Shown here: positions 37,500 to 47,920 of the stretch, in pieces
Numbering within the stretch: position 1 is the stretch's first letter
Layout: every line of letters begins with the position of its first letter
NCBI GenBank assembly: GCA_030041335.1
Contig: JASHOB010000071.1
Span: forward strand, 32,146 to 96,145
Direction: 5' to 3'
Source: Alphaproteobacteria bacterium
GTDB lineage: Bacteria; Pseudomonadota; Alphaproteobacteria; ATCC43930; CGMCC-115725
Length of the DNA: 64,000 nucleotides
The notes under the pieces: generated by a model
Seen by the model: the letters and a program-made list of their open reading frames with translations, nothing else
The model's database searches: none
Told to the model about the DNA's origin: nothing
Translations under genes and position numbers: made by a program

Positions 37500-39641
37500 A
37501 TGACGCTCACCACCGCCCAACGGCCCGATGCCGATATCGGCCGGCGTTTTCGCATCCAATCCGATTTCGGGCCTGCGGGCGATCAGCCCGAGGCGATCAC
37601 CGAGCTGACCCGTGGCATCGAGGCCAACGAACGCGAGCAGGTACTGCTCGGCGTCACCGGTTCGGGCAAGACCTTCACCATGGCGCATGTCGTGGCCCGC
37701 TGCGGCCGGCCGGCCCTGATCCTGGCGCCCAACAAGACGCTGGCGGCGCAGCTCTATGGTGAAATGAAGAGTTTCTTCCCGGACAACGCGGTCGAATACT
37801 TCGTTTCCTATTACGATTACTACCAGCCCGAGGCCTATGTCCCGCGGACCGACACTTATATTGAAAAAGAATCCTCGATCAACGAGCAGATCGACCGCAT
37901 GCGCCATTCCGCCACGCGCGCGATCCTGGAGCGCCGAGATGTCGTGATCGTGGCCTCGGTGTCGTGCATTTATGGTATCGGCTCGGTCGAGACCTATTCC
38001 GAGATGACCCTGACGCTCGAGCAGGGCCGCCGGCTCGACCGCCAGCGCTTGCTGGCCCAGCTGGTCGAGCGCCAGTATCGGCGCAACGATGCCAATTTCT
38101 TCCGCGGCACCTTCCGGGTGCGCGGCGATACGGTTGAGATCTTTCCGGCACATTATGAGGACCGCGCCTGGCGCCTGTCGCTGTTCGGCGACGAGCTCGA
38201 GGCGATTCACGAATTCGATCCGCTGACCGGTGAAAAGACCGTGGCGCTCGACGAGATCAAGATCTACCCGAATTCGCACTATGTCACGCCAAAGCCGACG
38301 CTCCATCAGGCCATCGAACAGATCAAGGTCGATCTCAAAATCCGCCTCGCCGAGCTCAATGCTGCGGGCAAGCTCCTCGAGGCACAACGGCTCGAGCAGC
38401 GCACCCAGTTCGATCTCGAAATGTTGGCGGCGACCGGGAGCTGTGCCGGCATCGAAAATTATTCGCGCTACCTTACCGGCCGTGCGCCGGGCGAGCCGCC
38501 GCCGACATTGATCGAGTATCTGCCCAAGGATGCGATCATCTTCGTCGATGAGAGCCACGTTACCATTCCGCAGCTCGGCGGCATGTACCGAGGCGACTAT
38601 GCGCGCAAATTCACCTTGCAGGAATACGGCTTCCGCCTCCCCTCCTGCATGGACAACCGGCCATTGAAGTTCGAGGAATGGGACGCGATGCGCGGCCAGA
38701 TCATTTGCGTCTCCGCCACCCCCGGCCCGTGGGAGCTCAACCGCACGCAAGGTGTCTTCGTCGAGCAGGTCGTGCGGCCGACCGGGCTGATTGACCCGGT
38801 GTGCGTCGTGCGGCCGGTCGAGACGCAGGTCGACGACCTGATGGCCGAATGCAAGGACTGCGCGCGTCAGGGTCAGCGCGTCCTGGTGACGACCCTCACC
38901 AAGAAGATGGCCGAGGCGTTGACCGAATATTTCCACGAGAACGGCATTCGCGTGCGCTACATGCATTCCGACGTCGATACGCTGGAACGGATCGAAATCA
39001 TCCGCGACCTGCGACTTGGCGTGTTCGACGTCCTGGTCGGCATCAACCTGCTGCGCGAGGGTTTGGATATTCCCGAATGCGCTTTAGTGGCCATCCTCGA
39101 CGCCGACAAGGAAGGGTATCTGCGCTCGCGTACGTCGCTGGTGCAGACCATCGGCCGGGCCGCGCGCAATATAGCCGGCCGCGCGATCCTCTACGCCGAT
39201 GCCATGACCGACAGCATGAAGTATGCGATCGAGGAGACCAACCGACGGCGCGACAAGCAAGAGGCCTACAACCTCGAGCACGGCATTACGCCCGAAAGCG
39301 TCAAACGCGGGATCGCGGACATTCTTGAGAGCGTCTATGAGCAGGACCATTTGACGGTTGGTTTAACGGCGGGCGAAGCCGTGCATTACCAGGGCGCCGA
39401 TCTCAAGGCGGTGGTTGCCGACCTCGACAAACGGATGCGCGAAGCCGCGGGCGAACTGGAATTCGAGGAAGCGGCTCGATTGCGCGATGAGATCCGCCGG
39501 CTCGAGACGATGGACCTGGGTCTCCCGGCAGGGAACACGGCGCGGCCGATGGGACGCTCAGAGGCGGGCCGCGCCGGCACTTCAGCCAAGCTCATGGCCA
39601 AGAATAAGGCGCGGCGGCGCTACAAGGAGCGGCATCACTGA
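37500..39641 (+). CDS. uvrB: Excinuclease ABC subunit UvrB
   Basis: UvrB is the damage-verifying helicase of nucleotide excision repair. The product of about 713 residues has Walker [15 protein letters not shown] near its start, the beta-hairpin region [20 protein letters not shown], helicase motifs with DESHVTIPQ and [17 protein letters not shown], and a C-terminal UVR domain ([21 protein letters not shown] region). An ATG four codons earlier (37488) is an alternative start. Its stop directly abuts the next ATG. Confidence 0.98.
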   Translation: MTLTTAQRPDADIGRRFRIQSDFGPAGDQPEAITELTRGIEANEREQVLLGVTGSGKTFTMAHVVARCGRPALILAPNKTLAAQLYGEMKSFFPDNAVEYFVSYYDYYQPEAYVPRTDTYIEKESSINEQIDRMRHSATRAILERRDVVIVASVSCIYGIGSVETYSEMTLTLEQGRRLDRQRLLAQLVERQYRRNDANFFRGTFRVRGDTVEIFPAHYEDRAWRLSLFGDELEAIHEFDPLTGEKTVALDEIKIYPNSHYVTPKPTLHQAIEQIKVDLKIRLAELNAAGKLLEAQRLEQRTQFDLEMLAATGSCAGIENYSRYLTGRAPGEPPPTLIEYLPKDAIIFVDESHVTIPQLGGMYRGDYARKFTLQEYGFRLPSCMDNRPLKFEEWDAMRGQIICVSATPGPWELNRTQGVFVEQVVRPTGLIDPVCVVRPVETQVDDLMAECKDCARQGQRVLVTTLTKKMAEALTEYFHENGIRVRYMHSDVDTLERIEIIRDLRLGVFDVLVGINLLREGLDIPECALVAILDADKEGYLRSRTSLVQTIGRAARNIAGRAILYADAMTDSMKYAIEETNRRRDKQEAYNLEHGITPESVKRGIADILESVYEQDHLTVGLTAGEAVHYQGADLKAVVADLDKRMREAAGELEFEEAARLRDEIRRLETMDLGLPAGNTARPMGRSEAGRAGTSAKLMAKNKARRRYKERHH

Positions 39642-40424
39642 ATGGTCGCGCCGCATGTCATCGATTATCCGAAAGCGGCGCTGGTGACGGGTGCCGGCAA
39701 GCGCATCGGCCGCGCCATTGCCTTGGGACTGGCCGAGGCGGGCTGGGCGGTCGCGGTGCATTACCACGAATCACGCGGCGAGGCCGATGCCGTGGTGCGG
39801 GCCATCGTCGCCGGTGGCGGCACGGCGGTTGCCCTCGGCGCCGATCTCGCGTCGGAAGACCAGGTCGCGCCGCTGGTCGAACAGGCAACGGCCCGTCTCG
39901 GTCCGCTCGGCGGCCTGGTCAATAACGCGTCGATCTTCGAGAACGACCAGGCGCTCGATGTCACGCGCCAGAGCTGGGACCGCCATCTTGAAGTCAATCT
40001 CCGCGCGCCCTTCGTTCTCTGTCAGGAGCTCGCCCGACAACTGCCCGCCGACAAACACGGCTGTATTATCAACATCCTGGACGAGCGGGTCTGGAGTCTC
40101 ACCCCGTATTTTTTTTCCTACACGCTCGCGAAATCGGCTCTGTGGACGATGACGCAGACGCTGGCCCTGGCATTGGCGCCGCGCATCCGCGTAAACGGCA
40201 TCGGCCCTGGGCCAACCCTGCCCAGCCCGCGGCAGACCGAGGCGCAATTTCAGCGTCAGGCGAGCCTGATGCCGCTCGGCCGCGGCACCACGCCGGAGGA
40301 AATCGCGCAAGCGGTGATGTTCATCCTAGCGGCGCCCGCGCTCACCGGACAGATGATCGCGCTTGACGGCGGGCAGCACCTGGGCTGGGCCCAGGCAGCG
40401 GAGCGGCGGGCACCCGAGGAGTGA
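39642..40424 (+). CDS. SDR-family oxidoreductase, pteridine-reductase-like (FolM type)
   Basis: The 260-residue protein has the TGAGKRIGRAIA cofactor site with the Arg typical of pteridine reductases, LVNNASIFEND, and the catalytic Tyr-Lys pair in FSYTLAKSAL. The Asn/Asp-rich NILDERVW replaces the common S-S-x-x-G segment; this pattern is seen in FolM/PTR1-like enzymes. A dihydropteridine substrate is therefore more likely than a sugar or lipid. It begins immediately after the uvrB stop. Confidence 0.8.
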   Translation: MVAPHVIDYPKAALVTGAGKRIGRAIALGLAEAGWAVAVHYHESRGEADAVVRAIVAGGGTAVALGADLASEDQVAPLVEQATARLGPLGGLVNNASIFENDQALDVTRQSWDRHLEVNLRAPFVLCQELARQLPADKHGCIINILDERVWSLTPYFFSYTLAKSALWTMTQTLALALAPRIRVNGIGPGPTLPSPRQTEAQFQRQASLMPLGRGTTPEEIAQAVMFILAAPALTGQMIALDGGQHLGWAQAAERRAPEE

Positions 40425-40826
40425 ATGGCGATGTCAAGGGAGCGGCCATCGCGTCGGCGCATAAGGTGGCGCCGTCTTTGCACGCGTTCCCGATTGCCTG
40501 CGGGCGTTGCGGCGGTGTCAGCCCGGGCGCCACAGAGGAATGGCAAGCCAGGGGCGATGCCCTGCCGGTGGCCGGCCCCAGCCGGTACCGGGATCGGAGA
40601 CCGGCTTCGAGGCCGGAGCCCCAAGCCTGTGCGTTCCGGATTTCACCCCGGTACTGCTGCCGAATCCGACGCCGCCCGAACCATGGCAGGGTTGTTTCGC
40701 AGACCGAACTCATCGCACCAAGGCGGTTTGTCGTGGCGGGCGTTCGCGTCGATTGCGGCTTGACGACGGCTGCCCGATGCGGGGGACCGTTGCCGTCGCG
40801 CCGGCGTTCGGCTAAACCCCGTCGCC
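40425..40826. other. 402-bp gap before thrS without a recognised gene
   Basis: Reading frames exist on both strands but have no recognisable motif and run through the thrS start region. I looked for a tRNA and for a terminator and found neither. A tandem GGCCGG-rich stretch near 40610 can form short hairpins. It may hold the thrS promoter and leader. Confidence 0.5.
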
Positions 40827-42773
40827 ATGAGTGACTCGGTGCAGACGCTCGATGCTGGTGGCGTCGCCATTACCTTGCCTGACGGCCAGCAACGGCATTT
40901 TCCCGGCCCCGTGACGGGGGAGGAGATTGCCGCCTCAATCGGGCCTGGTCTTGCGAAGGCGGCGCTCGCCATCATGGTCGACGGCGCGCCGCGGGATCTT
41001 GCCTCGCGCGTCGACCATGATGCCAAGGTGGCGATCGTCACCGCGACTTCTCCCGAGGCGCTCGAGATCCTGCGCCATGACGCGGCCCATGTTATGGCCG
41101 AGGCGGTAAAGGAACTTTATCCGGAAACGCAGGTGACTTTCGGGCCCGCGACCGATACCGGCTTCTATTACGACTTTGCGCGCGATCAGCCGTTCACGCC
41201 CGAGGATCTCGAACGTATCGAACGGCGCATGCATGAGATCGTCGATCGCAACGAGACCGTGACGCGCGAAGAATGGGAGCGTGATCGCGCGGCCGCGTTC
41301 TTCAATTCGATTGGCGAAAAATACAAGGCGGAATGGATTCATGAAATCCCCCCGGGCGAAGTCATCAGCCTCTACCGCCAAGGCGGATTCGTCGATTTGT
41401 GCACCGGCCCGCATCTGCCCTCGACCGGGAAGCTCGGACACGCTTTCAAGCTATTGAAGGTTGCCGGCGCCTATTGGCGGGGCGACGCGCGCAATGCGCA
41501 GCTCCAGCGCGTCTATGGCACCGCCTGGGCCAGCGACAAGGAACTGAAGCAGTATCTGTTTCAAATCGAAGAAGCAGAAAAACGGGACCACCGCCGGCTC
41601 GGCAAGGAACTCAACCTGTTCCACGTCCAGGACGAGGCGGCGGGCAGCGTGTTCTGGCATCCCTACGGATGGACCCTCTATCGTACCGTCGAGACCTATA
41701 TCCGTCGTCGTCTCGAGGCTGCCGATTACGCCGAGGTCAAGACGCCGCAGCTCATCGACCGGTCGCTATGGGAGCGGTCCGGTCATTGGGAGAAATTCCG
41801 CGATCATATGTTTACCTTCGCTGAAAGCGACGAGAAAACGCTGGCGCTGAAGCCGATGAGCTGTCCGGGTCATATTCAAATCTTCCGCCAGCAGCTCCAC
41901 TCCTATCGCGAGCTGCCGCTGCGCCTGGCGGAGTTTGGCTCGTGCCACCGCAATGAGCCCTCCGGCGCGCTCCACGGCATTATGCGGGTTCGTGCGTTTA
42001 CGCAGGACGACGCGCACATCTTCTGTACCGAAGACCAGATCACGCCGGAGAGCGTCGCCTTTTGCCACTTGCTGCTTTCGGTCTATCGCGATTTCGGGTT
42101 CGAGGATGTCCGGGTCAAGTTCTCCGACCGCCCACCGGTGCGCGCCGGGTCCGATGCAACCTGGGATAGGGCGGAGGCGGCCCTGAAGGCCGCGGTCGAG
42201 GCGGCACAGCTGCCTTACACCCTCAACCCCGGTGAAGGCGCCTTCTACGGGCCGAAACTAGAATTCGTGCTGCGTGACGCCATTGGCCGCGACTGGCAGT
42301 GCGGCACGTTGCAGGTCGATCTCGTGCTGCCCGAGCGGCTCGATGCTTCCTATATCGGCGAGGACGGCCAGCGCCATCGGCCGGTCATGCTCCATCGCGC
42401 GATTCTCGGCTCGTTTGAGCGCTTTATTGCCATCGTGATCGAGCATTACGCCGGCAAGTTGCCGCTGTGGCTGGCGCCGGTGCAGGTGCGTGTGTTAACG
42501 ATCACCCGCGACGCGGACCCCTATGCCGAGCAGGTCCGTGACGCCTTGGCTGCAGCGGGGCTCCGGGTCGAGACCGACCTGCGCAACGAGAAAATCAGCT
42601 ACAAAATCCGTGAACACAGCCTCGACAAGACACCGCTCCTTATGGTCGTGGGAAAGCGCGAGGCCGATGAACACACCGTGGCGTTGCGCCGGCTTGGCAG
42701 CAAGGATCAAGAAATTCTTGCGCTCGACACCGCGCTCGCTAGATTGGTCGCTGAAGCGCGGCCGCCAGGCTAG
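40827..42773 (+). CDS. thrS: Threonyl-tRNA synthetase ThrS
   Basis: ThrS charges tRNA-Thr. The 648-residue product has an N-terminal TGS domain, an editing domain with [16 protein letters not shown], the class II catalytic core with [10 protein letters not shown] (zinc Cys) and [15 protein letters not shown] (motif 2), and a C-terminal anticodon-binding domain from about 545. The start at 40827 matches the family. infC follows after 39 bp, the usual thrS-infC pair. Confidence 0.98.
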   Translation: MSDSVQTLDAGGVAITLPDGQQRHFPGPVTGEEIAASIGPGLAKAALAIMVDGAPRDLASRVDHDAKVAIVTATSPEALEILRHDAAHVMAEAVKELYPETQVTFGPATDTGFYYDFARDQPFTPEDLERIERRMHEIVDRNETVTREEWERDRAAAFFNSIGEKYKAEWIHEIPPGEVISLYRQGGFVDLCTGPHLPSTGKLGHAFKLLKVAGAYWRGDARNAQLQRVYGTAWASDKELKQYLFQIEEAEKRDHRRLGKELNLFHVQDEAAGSVFWHPYGWTLYRTVETYIRRRLEAADYAEVKTPQLIDRSLWERSGHWEKFRDHMFTFAESDEKTLALKPMSCPGHIQIFRQQLHSYRELPLRLAEFGSCHRNEPSGALHGIMRVRAFTQDDAHIFCTEDQITPESVAFCHLLLSVYRDFGFEDVRVKFSDRPPVRAGSDATWDRAEAALKAAVEAAQLPYTLNPGEGAFYGPKLEFVLRDAIGRDWQCGTLQVDLVLPERLDASYIGEDGQRHRPVMLHRAILGSFERFIAIVIEHYAGKLPLWLAPVQVRVLTITRDADPYAEQVRDALAAAGLRVETDLRNEKISYKIREHSLDKTPLLMVVGKREADEHTVALRRLGSKDQEILALDTALARLVAEARPPG

Positions 42774-42800
42774 CCCGGCCGCGCGCTTTCCATTCACAGC

Positions 42801-42815
42801 AGGAGTTAATCCATC
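42801..42815 (+). promoter_or_regulatory. infC ribosome binding site and ATC start
   Basis: AGGAG at 42801-42805 sits seven bases before ATC at 42813-42815. An in-frame TAA at 42807-42809 lies just upstream, so translation in this frame cannot begin earlier. Confidence 0.8.
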
Positions 42816-43352
42816 CCACCCCGTCCTTCTCTTCCCCCGACCCCAGCCACCGACGGCCCGAGGGTCAATTTTCAGATTAATGTTCCTCGCGTAAGACTGG
42901 TCGACGAACGCGGCACAATGATCGGTGTCGTGTCCCGGCAGGAAGCCCTGACCCGGGCCCAGGAAGCTGGGCTCGATCTGGTCGAGGTCGCGACCAACGC
43001 CGATCCGCCCGTGGTCAAGATTCTGGATTTCGGCAAATACAAATACGAGGAACAGAAGCGCAAAAACGAGGCCCGAAAAAAGCAGAAAGTCATCGAAGTC
43101 AAGGAGATCAAGCTGCGCCCTGGCATCGACGATCACGATTACGACGTGAAGATGCGATCGATGCTCAAATTTATCGGCGAGGGCGACAAGGTCAAGGTAA
43201 CCATGCGGTTCCGCGGGCGTGAGCTTGCGCACCAGGAGCTCGGCATGAACGTGCTGATGCGGGTCAGGGACGATCTGGAGAAATTCGCCAAAGTCGAGCA
43301 GACGCCGCGCATGGAAGGCCGTCAAATGACGATGGTGATGTCGCCGAAATAG
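42813..43352 (+). CDS. infC: Translation initiation factor IF-3, starting at ATC
   Basis: IF-3 keeps ribosomal subunits apart and checks start codons. The first in-frame ATG is at 42918, but the conserved N-terminal sequence ([18 protein letters not shown]) is encoded upstream of it. The reading frame is closed by TAA at 42807, and the only start-like codon between is ATC at 42813, with an AGGAG at the right distance. The protein is then 179 residues, normal for IF-3, with the second domain [16 protein letters not shown]. Rare start codons on infC are known and serve self-control by IF-3. rpmI and rplT, the usual followers, are not adjacent. Confidence 0.93.
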   Translation: MPPRPSLPPTPATDGPRVNFQINVPRVRLVDERGTMIGVVSRQEALTRAQEAGLDLVEVATNADPPVVKILDFGKYKYEEQKRKNEARKKQKVIEVKEIKLRPGIDDHDYDVKMRSMLKFIGEGDKVKVTMRFRGRELAHQELGMNVLMRVRDDLEKFAKVEQTPRMEGRQMTMVMSPK

Positions 43353-43405
43353 GCGAGTGCGCGGTTGCATCATCGGTCATCGTCGATCCCTCCGCCGCTT
43401 TTCTC

Positions 43406-43903
43406 TCACCCGACCACCACGGCCGAGCCCGTGTCCGCGGTCGCAGCGATGGCCAAGAGATCCTGCTGGCTGACGGCGATACAGCCCTCGGTTGGCCGGT
43501 AGTCCGGTCGGGCGATATGGAGAAAGATCGCGCTGCCTTTGCCGGGCACCGGCGGATCGTCATTGTAGCCGAGGACGACGATCAGATCGTAAATCTCGTC
43601 CTCGCGCCACAGATGTTCGGCGCGTGCTCGAAACGGCAGCTTTACCGGCCGGTTGTAGAGCGGGTCGGCGGCATCGTCGCACCAGCCATCTTCCGGCCGC
43701 AACGCGCGCAACGGTAAGCCCGTCAGCGGCGTGCGGGTGATGCGATCGGGCCGGAAAAGCAAGGCGCGCATCCGCCATCTTCCCTTTGGCGTGGCGCCAT
43801 CGCCCTCCTGCTTGTCGGCGCGGACACCACCGCGTCCCAGGGCGCAGCGCATCCTGCGCCGATCCCACTCGGCCCATCGGTTCATCGCCACAATTAAATC
43901 CAT
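43406..43903 (-). CDS. L,D-transpeptidase (YkuD) family protein without signal peptide
   Basis: The 165-residue protein has the YkuD domain: CALGRGG (20-26), DGATPKGRW (35-43), and the catalytic His129 and Cys141 in FLHIARPDYRPTEGCIAVS. The family makes 3-3 crosslinks or attaches lipoproteins to peptidoglycan, and some members act on free muropeptides. No signal peptide or membrane segment is seen from this start, which is unusual for a periplasmic crosslinker. It stands alone between infC and mnmE on the opposite strand. Confidence 0.85.
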   Translation of the reverse strand: MDLIVAMNRWAEWDRRRMRCALGRGGVRADKQEGDGATPKGRWRMRALLFRPDRITRTPLTGLPLRALRPEDGWCDDAADPLYNRPVKLPFRARAEHLWREDEIYDLIVVLGYNDDPPVPGKGSAIFLHIARPDYRPTEGCIAVSQQDLLAIAATADTGSAVVVG

Positions 43904-44146
43904 GCCCCCAGGCTAATGCTGAGGGCCTCGACGACGCAATCCGGCACCCGAATCGGCCCAGCGCACGATCGCAGCGGCACGAGCCTGGACAGTCAATTGA
44001 TGTCAAATCGCCCGATGAATGACGGCCAAGGATTCCGCGATATCGCGGTGGTCCGCCCCACGAGCGCTCGAGCATAGCGCCACGACGACGAACAACCTCC
44101 GGATCGGGCGGATTGCACCCGAGACGCGAAGCGTTACATTCGGGCC

Positions 44147-45469
44147 ATGACGGAGCTGCAAACCGCACCGACGATCTTCGCCCTGGCCTCGGCGCCGGGA
44201 CGGGCTGGCATCGCCGTGCTGCGCCTAAGCGGCTCCCGTGTCCATCGCACGCTTCTTGCCTTGGTTGGGCTGTCGCCGGTACCTCGCCGTGCCACCCGGG
44301 TCAAATTCCGCAATCCCGACAGCGCCGAGATCATTGATGACGGTGTGGCGATATACTTTCCTGCGCCGCATTCCTATACCGGTGAGGACGTTGCCGAATT
44401 GCACATCCACGGCAGCCGTGCGGTCATCGCCGCGCTCTTTGAGCTCTTAGGCAATCGCGAGGGCCTGCGCCTCGCCGAGCCCGGCGAATTCACCCGCCGC
44501 GCGTTCGAGAACGGCAAGCTCGGCCTGACGGAAGCGGAGGCCGTCGCCGACCTAGTCGAGGCGGAAACGGCGGCACAGCGGCGCCAGGCGATGCGCCAGC
44601 TCGACGGCGCGCTGGGTGCGCTCTACGAGAATTGGCGTATGCGTCTCATGCAAGCATTGGCGCGCATCGAAGCGGAAATCGATTTTCCTGAAGAGGGACT
44701 TCCGCCATCCCTTTGGGCGAGTGTGCGCGAGGATGTCGCGGCGCTGCGGCGGGAAATCGTCGCCCATCTCGATGATTCGCATCGCGGCGAAAGGCTGCGG
44801 GATGGCGTATCGGTCGCCATTCTCGGTCCGCCCAATGCCGGCAAATCAAGCTTGCTTAACGCGCTGGCGCGGCGGGACGTTGCCATCACCTCGGCCATCG
44901 CCGGCACCACCCGCGATGTTATTGAAGTAAGGCTCGATCTCGGCGGATATCCCGTGATGGTCGCTGACACGGCGGGCCTGCGGCAATCTGCCGACGCGAT
45001 CGAGCAAGAGGGCGTGCGTCGCGCGCTCGCCCGTGCCGAGGCGGCCGATCTGCGATTGGTGATCTTGGACGCCACGCGGCCCACCGAGACGGTCGATCCG
45101 AAACTCATCGCCAACGATGCGCTCGTCGCGGTCAACAAGATCGACTTGGCGCCGGGCGCTCGTGTCAATGGCGCGATCGCCATTTCGGTCTTGCATGGCA
45201 CGGGCATGAATGCACTGCTCGACCGGCTGACTGCAGAAGTGGCGAAGCGTGCCGGCGAGGGGAGCGCTCCCCTGCTGACGCGAGCGCGGCATCGGGCGGC
45301 TCTGGAGCAATGCACCGAAGCGCTCTCGCGATTTGCTACCGCGACCCTGCCAGAGTTGGCTGCCGAGGATCTGCGCCACGCGGCACACGCGATCGGTCGC
45401 ATCACTGGTCGCGTCGATGTCGAGGACATGCTCGACATTGTCTTCCGCGAATTCTGCATCGGCAAATGA
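44147..45469 (+). CDS. mnmE: tRNA modification GTPase MnmE
   Basis: MnmE with MnmG forms cmnm5U34 in tRNA. The 440-residue product has the N-terminal folate-binding domain (TIFALASAPGRAGIAVLRLSG start), the inserted G domain with GPPNAGKSSLLNAL, DTAGL and NKID, and the C-terminal FCIGK with the essential Cys. mnmG, rsmG and parAB, which often lie next to mnmE in alphaproteobacteria, are not next to it here. Confidence 0.97.
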   Translation: MTELQTAPTIFALASAPGRAGIAVLRLSGSRVHRTLLALVGLSPVPRRATRVKFRNPDSAEIIDDGVAIYFPAPHSYTGEDVAELHIHGSRAVIAALFELLGNREGLRLAEPGEFTRRAFENGKLGLTEAEAVADLVEAETAAQRRQAMRQLDGALGALYENWRMRLMQALARIEAEIDFPEEGLPPSLWASVREDVAALRREIVAHLDDSHRGERLRDGVSVAILGPPNAGKSSLLNALARRDVAITSAIAGTTRDVIEVRLDLGGYPVMVADTAGLRQSADAIEQEGVRRALARAEAADLRLVILDATRPTETVDPKLIANDALVAVNKIDLAPGARVNGAIAISVLHGTGMNALLDRLTAEVAKRAGEGSAPLLTRARHRAALEQCTEALSRFATATLPELAAEDLRHAAHAIGRITGRVDVEDMLDIVFREFCIGK

Positions 45470-45550
45470 TCAAGCGACGGTGGCTTGTGTTAATGAGTGG
45501 ATCCTTGGGACCTCCCGGCGCCGCTTTTACGAGCGAGATTGAGAGTCCAT

Positions 45551-46303
45551 TTGGGCCGCTTTGAGACCACAGCCCGGACCTACGCCGCGCGACGCGAACC
45601 TTATCCGCCCGCGTTCTTTGCGGCCGCGGCCAAGGCGCTGAGCCTGGACGGACATGAAGCGCTGATCGACCTCGGTACCGGACCGGGTCTGCTGGCGCTC
45701 GGTTTCGCACCCTATGTCGGCCGCATTCTCGGGGTCGACCCGGAGCCCGCGATGGTCGTCGAAGCCCGGCATGCTGCAGCGGCGGCACAAATCACGTTTC
45801 CGGTGATCAATGGACGAGCGGAGAATGTTGCGGCGGAGCTTGGCCCGTTTGATCTGGTGACCATCGGTCGGGCGCTGCACTGGATGGATCGCGAGGCAAC
45901 GTTGGCCACGTTCAATCGGATTCTAGCGCCGGAGGGTCGTGTTTTGATCTGCGGATCGACCAGCGCTGGCGCCGATATCAATCCCTGGCGCCCCGTCTAC
46001 GACGCCGTGCTTCGATCCTGGGGCGAGCGCCGCGACGGGCGACATCGCCGGCTCTATGAGCACTGGTTCGACGGCACCCCCTTTAATCTGGTCGCGGAAA
46101 TAAGAACGACCCACAGTCAGGAGATCACGCCGCAGGCGCTGTTCGAGCGGGCATTGACGCGGTCGACGACGTCGCCAGCGGTGCTAGGGTCACGCGTGAA
46201 CGTTTTTCGTGCCCAACTCCTCGAAGCCCTGACGCCCTTTTTCCCGGATCTTGGGGGGCACGAAGTCGTCGAAGCCAAAGCGTGGATTTTCGCGACGGCC
46301 TGA
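45551..46303 (+). CDS. Class I SAM-dependent methyltransferase
   Basis: The product has FETTARTYAARREPYPPAFF at its N-terminus, SAM motif I as LIDLGTGPGLLALGFAP, VDPEPAMV and FDLVTIGRALHWMD. This is the layout of small-molecule or trans-aconitate-type methyltransferases; the substrate is unknown. The start is uncertain: a GTG at 45497 gives 268 residues, while TTG at 45551 gives 250 and matches where the family usually begins. It lies downstream of mnmE on the same strand. Confidence 0.78.
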   Translation: MGRFETTARTYAARREPYPPAFFAAAAKALSLDGHEALIDLGTGPGLLALGFAPYVGRILGVDPEPAMVVEARHAAAAAQITFPVINGRAENVAAELGPFDLVTIGRALHWMDREATLATFNRILAPEGRVLICGSTSAGADINPWRPVYDAVLRSWGERRDGRHRRLYEHWFDGTPFNLVAEIRTTHSQEITPQALFERALTRSTTSPAVLGSRVNVFRAQLLEALTPFFPDLGGHEVVEAKAWIFATA

Positions 46304-46586
46304 GGTTCACCCGTGACACCCGTTCTCAGTATGGCAGGATCGTTTTGACCGCGGGTCGCGAACCATGGCGACACTTAGGCTGACAACGACACGCGGCCGA
46401 ATTCAGGCGGCCTTTGATTATCGAGATCGTGGAAATCTTAGCTTTATCAATTGGTTAAACAACGAGACAACGGCGCTCTTGAGGTCACTCCGCCATTTTG
46501 TTTGGGTCATCGTTGGCATCGGTGGTAACGCTTTCGATATCATGGCGCGAGTCGGGTCTTGGTCCTCTCAATCCGAGGTGCGTCTC

Positions 46587-46769
46587 ATGCGCTTCATCCT
46601 TCTTGCCGCCGCTATGTTTGTCCTCGGGGCGTGCGGCTCACCCATGCCATCATCCAGCCAGAAGGCCGCAGACGGATCGGATCTCAATCGCTTCATCGAG
46701 CCAACCAACGGCTCCGCCTATTCGCAGGGCTCCCTCTACTACTACACGGCGGGCGGCGTGGGCCGGTGA
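46587..46769 (+). CDS. Small predicted lipoprotein (60 residues)
   Basis: This short gene encodes a signal peptide and lipobox: FILLAAAMFVLGAC, with the acylated Cys at position 17 by the L-x-x-C rule. A short Ser/Asn/Tyr-rich tail follows, ending YYYTAGGVGR. GAGGTG at 46575-46580 is a good ribosome binding site six bases before the ATG. The frame is open further upstream (to 46365), but that part has no domain. The function is unknown; the protein would be anchored in the envelope after processing by Lsp and Lnt. Confidence 0.6.
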   Translation: MRFILLAAAMFVLGACGSPMPSSSQKAADGSDLNRFIEPTNGSAYSQGSLYYYTAGGVGR

Positions 46770-47128
46770 TCTACGGACTCGCGGCGTCACCGTCGTCACA
46801 CCCCTCCGTCGGCCGCGACGCTGACGTTTGCGCAAAAAAATCCATGGGGCGATCGCCGGTGGCCGGGACGCTCGAGCGAGGGCGGCTACCCGATCATTCT
46901 CTATCTAAATCTAACGGCGGGCCGGTCGATCGTCGTGCTTTGTGCGAACCATGAGACGGCGATCGCGCCGGCTTGGTCATCGAGAAATGACGAGCCTCCC
47001 ATTGCACTCTCGAAATTGGGTTGTGGCTCGAGGTAGATGCCGGCAATTAACCAACGCCGCTCGTCACCCAATTAACCTGCCATAAAATACATGTTAGATT
47101 TGTTTAGGAGGGTGGGGGATCACGGGCA
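46770..47128. other. 359-bp gap without a recognised gene
   Basis: No reading frame here has a known motif. A more AT-rich stretch (about 47080-47107) just before the decayed cyclase gene contains TTAGGAGGGTGG, likely its old ribosome binding site. Confidence 0.5.
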
Positions 47129-47920
47129 ATGAGCGAAGCCCGCAATGGCTGCGAACGCGATTGGGTATCGTCGGCTTGCGACGACCGACGAAGAGCGCAC
47201 AATCACGGGCGCAACCTAAGCCGCACCGGCGACGGCACTATAATCGAATTCCGCAGCGTTGTGGACGCCGTGCGGTGTTCGATTGAAGGTGCAGAACGGC
47301 ATGGTCGAGCGCAATGCCGGGCCTCCGCCACAACGACAAATCCTGTTCCGCGTTGCATTCACCTCGGCGCCATCATCGAGGAAACGGACGGTGACTTGAT
47401 GGGCGATGGCATCAACATCGCGTCGCGCCTCGAAAACATTCGTGAACCCCGCGGGCTTTGCATCTCAAGCGCGGCTTATGAGCAGGTTCGGGACGGAATT
47501 TCCGCCGAGGCCATCGACCCTGGCGACACGGAACTCAAGAACATCCCCCGGCCGATACAGGTCTGCACCGTTGGGCTCAATTCAGGGCTCGAGACGTCGA
47601 GGGCCGAGATAAGTTCACAGCGGTCGCATGCGCCTCGCCTCTCCGGCGTCGCCGCCGACGCGGAAGCCATCGTGTGGCGGCGGCGCGCCATTGAGATGAA
47701 CCGAGACATCATCGGCGCACGCTTTCTCATGGCCGGCCCCTTAGCGCTTTTGGGTCAAATCGACGAAGCGAAGGCCGCCGCGCAGGTTGGCCTGACGCTC
47801 CATCCGCGTTTCACGATTGGGCGATTTCACGCCGGCGCAATGGACAAGGACCCAAACTATCTGGCACAGCGCGATCGCCCGATCGACGCCATGCGCAAGG
47901 CGGGAGTGGCGGCGGGATGA
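47129..47920 (+). pseudogene. Decayed class III adenylate/guanylate cyclase-TPR gene
   Basis: An open frame of 263 codons survives, but it is a fused remnant. The cyclase start is found in another frame from ATG 47145, reading AANAIGYRRLATTDEE, with Asn where the first metal-binding Asp should be, and then hits a stop. The main frame continues with GDGTIIEFRSVVDAVRCS and DGDLMGDGINIASRLE. After the cyclase domain about 300 residues are missing, and the frame jumps to a typical C-terminal tail (YLAQRDRPIDAMRKAGV). Its stop overlaps the start of an intact paralogue by four bases, so it was the first unit of a tandem duplication. Confidence 0.75.

Noticed and set aside
37491..38966. 491-codon minus-strand open frame opposite uvrB
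   Set aside because: It is a mirror frame of a GC-rich conserved gene; it has no motif, and uvrB on the other strand is certain.
40421..40834. 137-codon plus-strand frame before thrS
   Set aside because: No motif, Arg-rich, and overlaps both the SDR end and the thrS start; no ribosome binding site.
47129..47920. Annotating the first cyclase frame as an intact gene
   Set aside because: The cyclase start is in another frame with the first metal Asp lost, and about 300 residues between the cyclase domain and the tail are missing.
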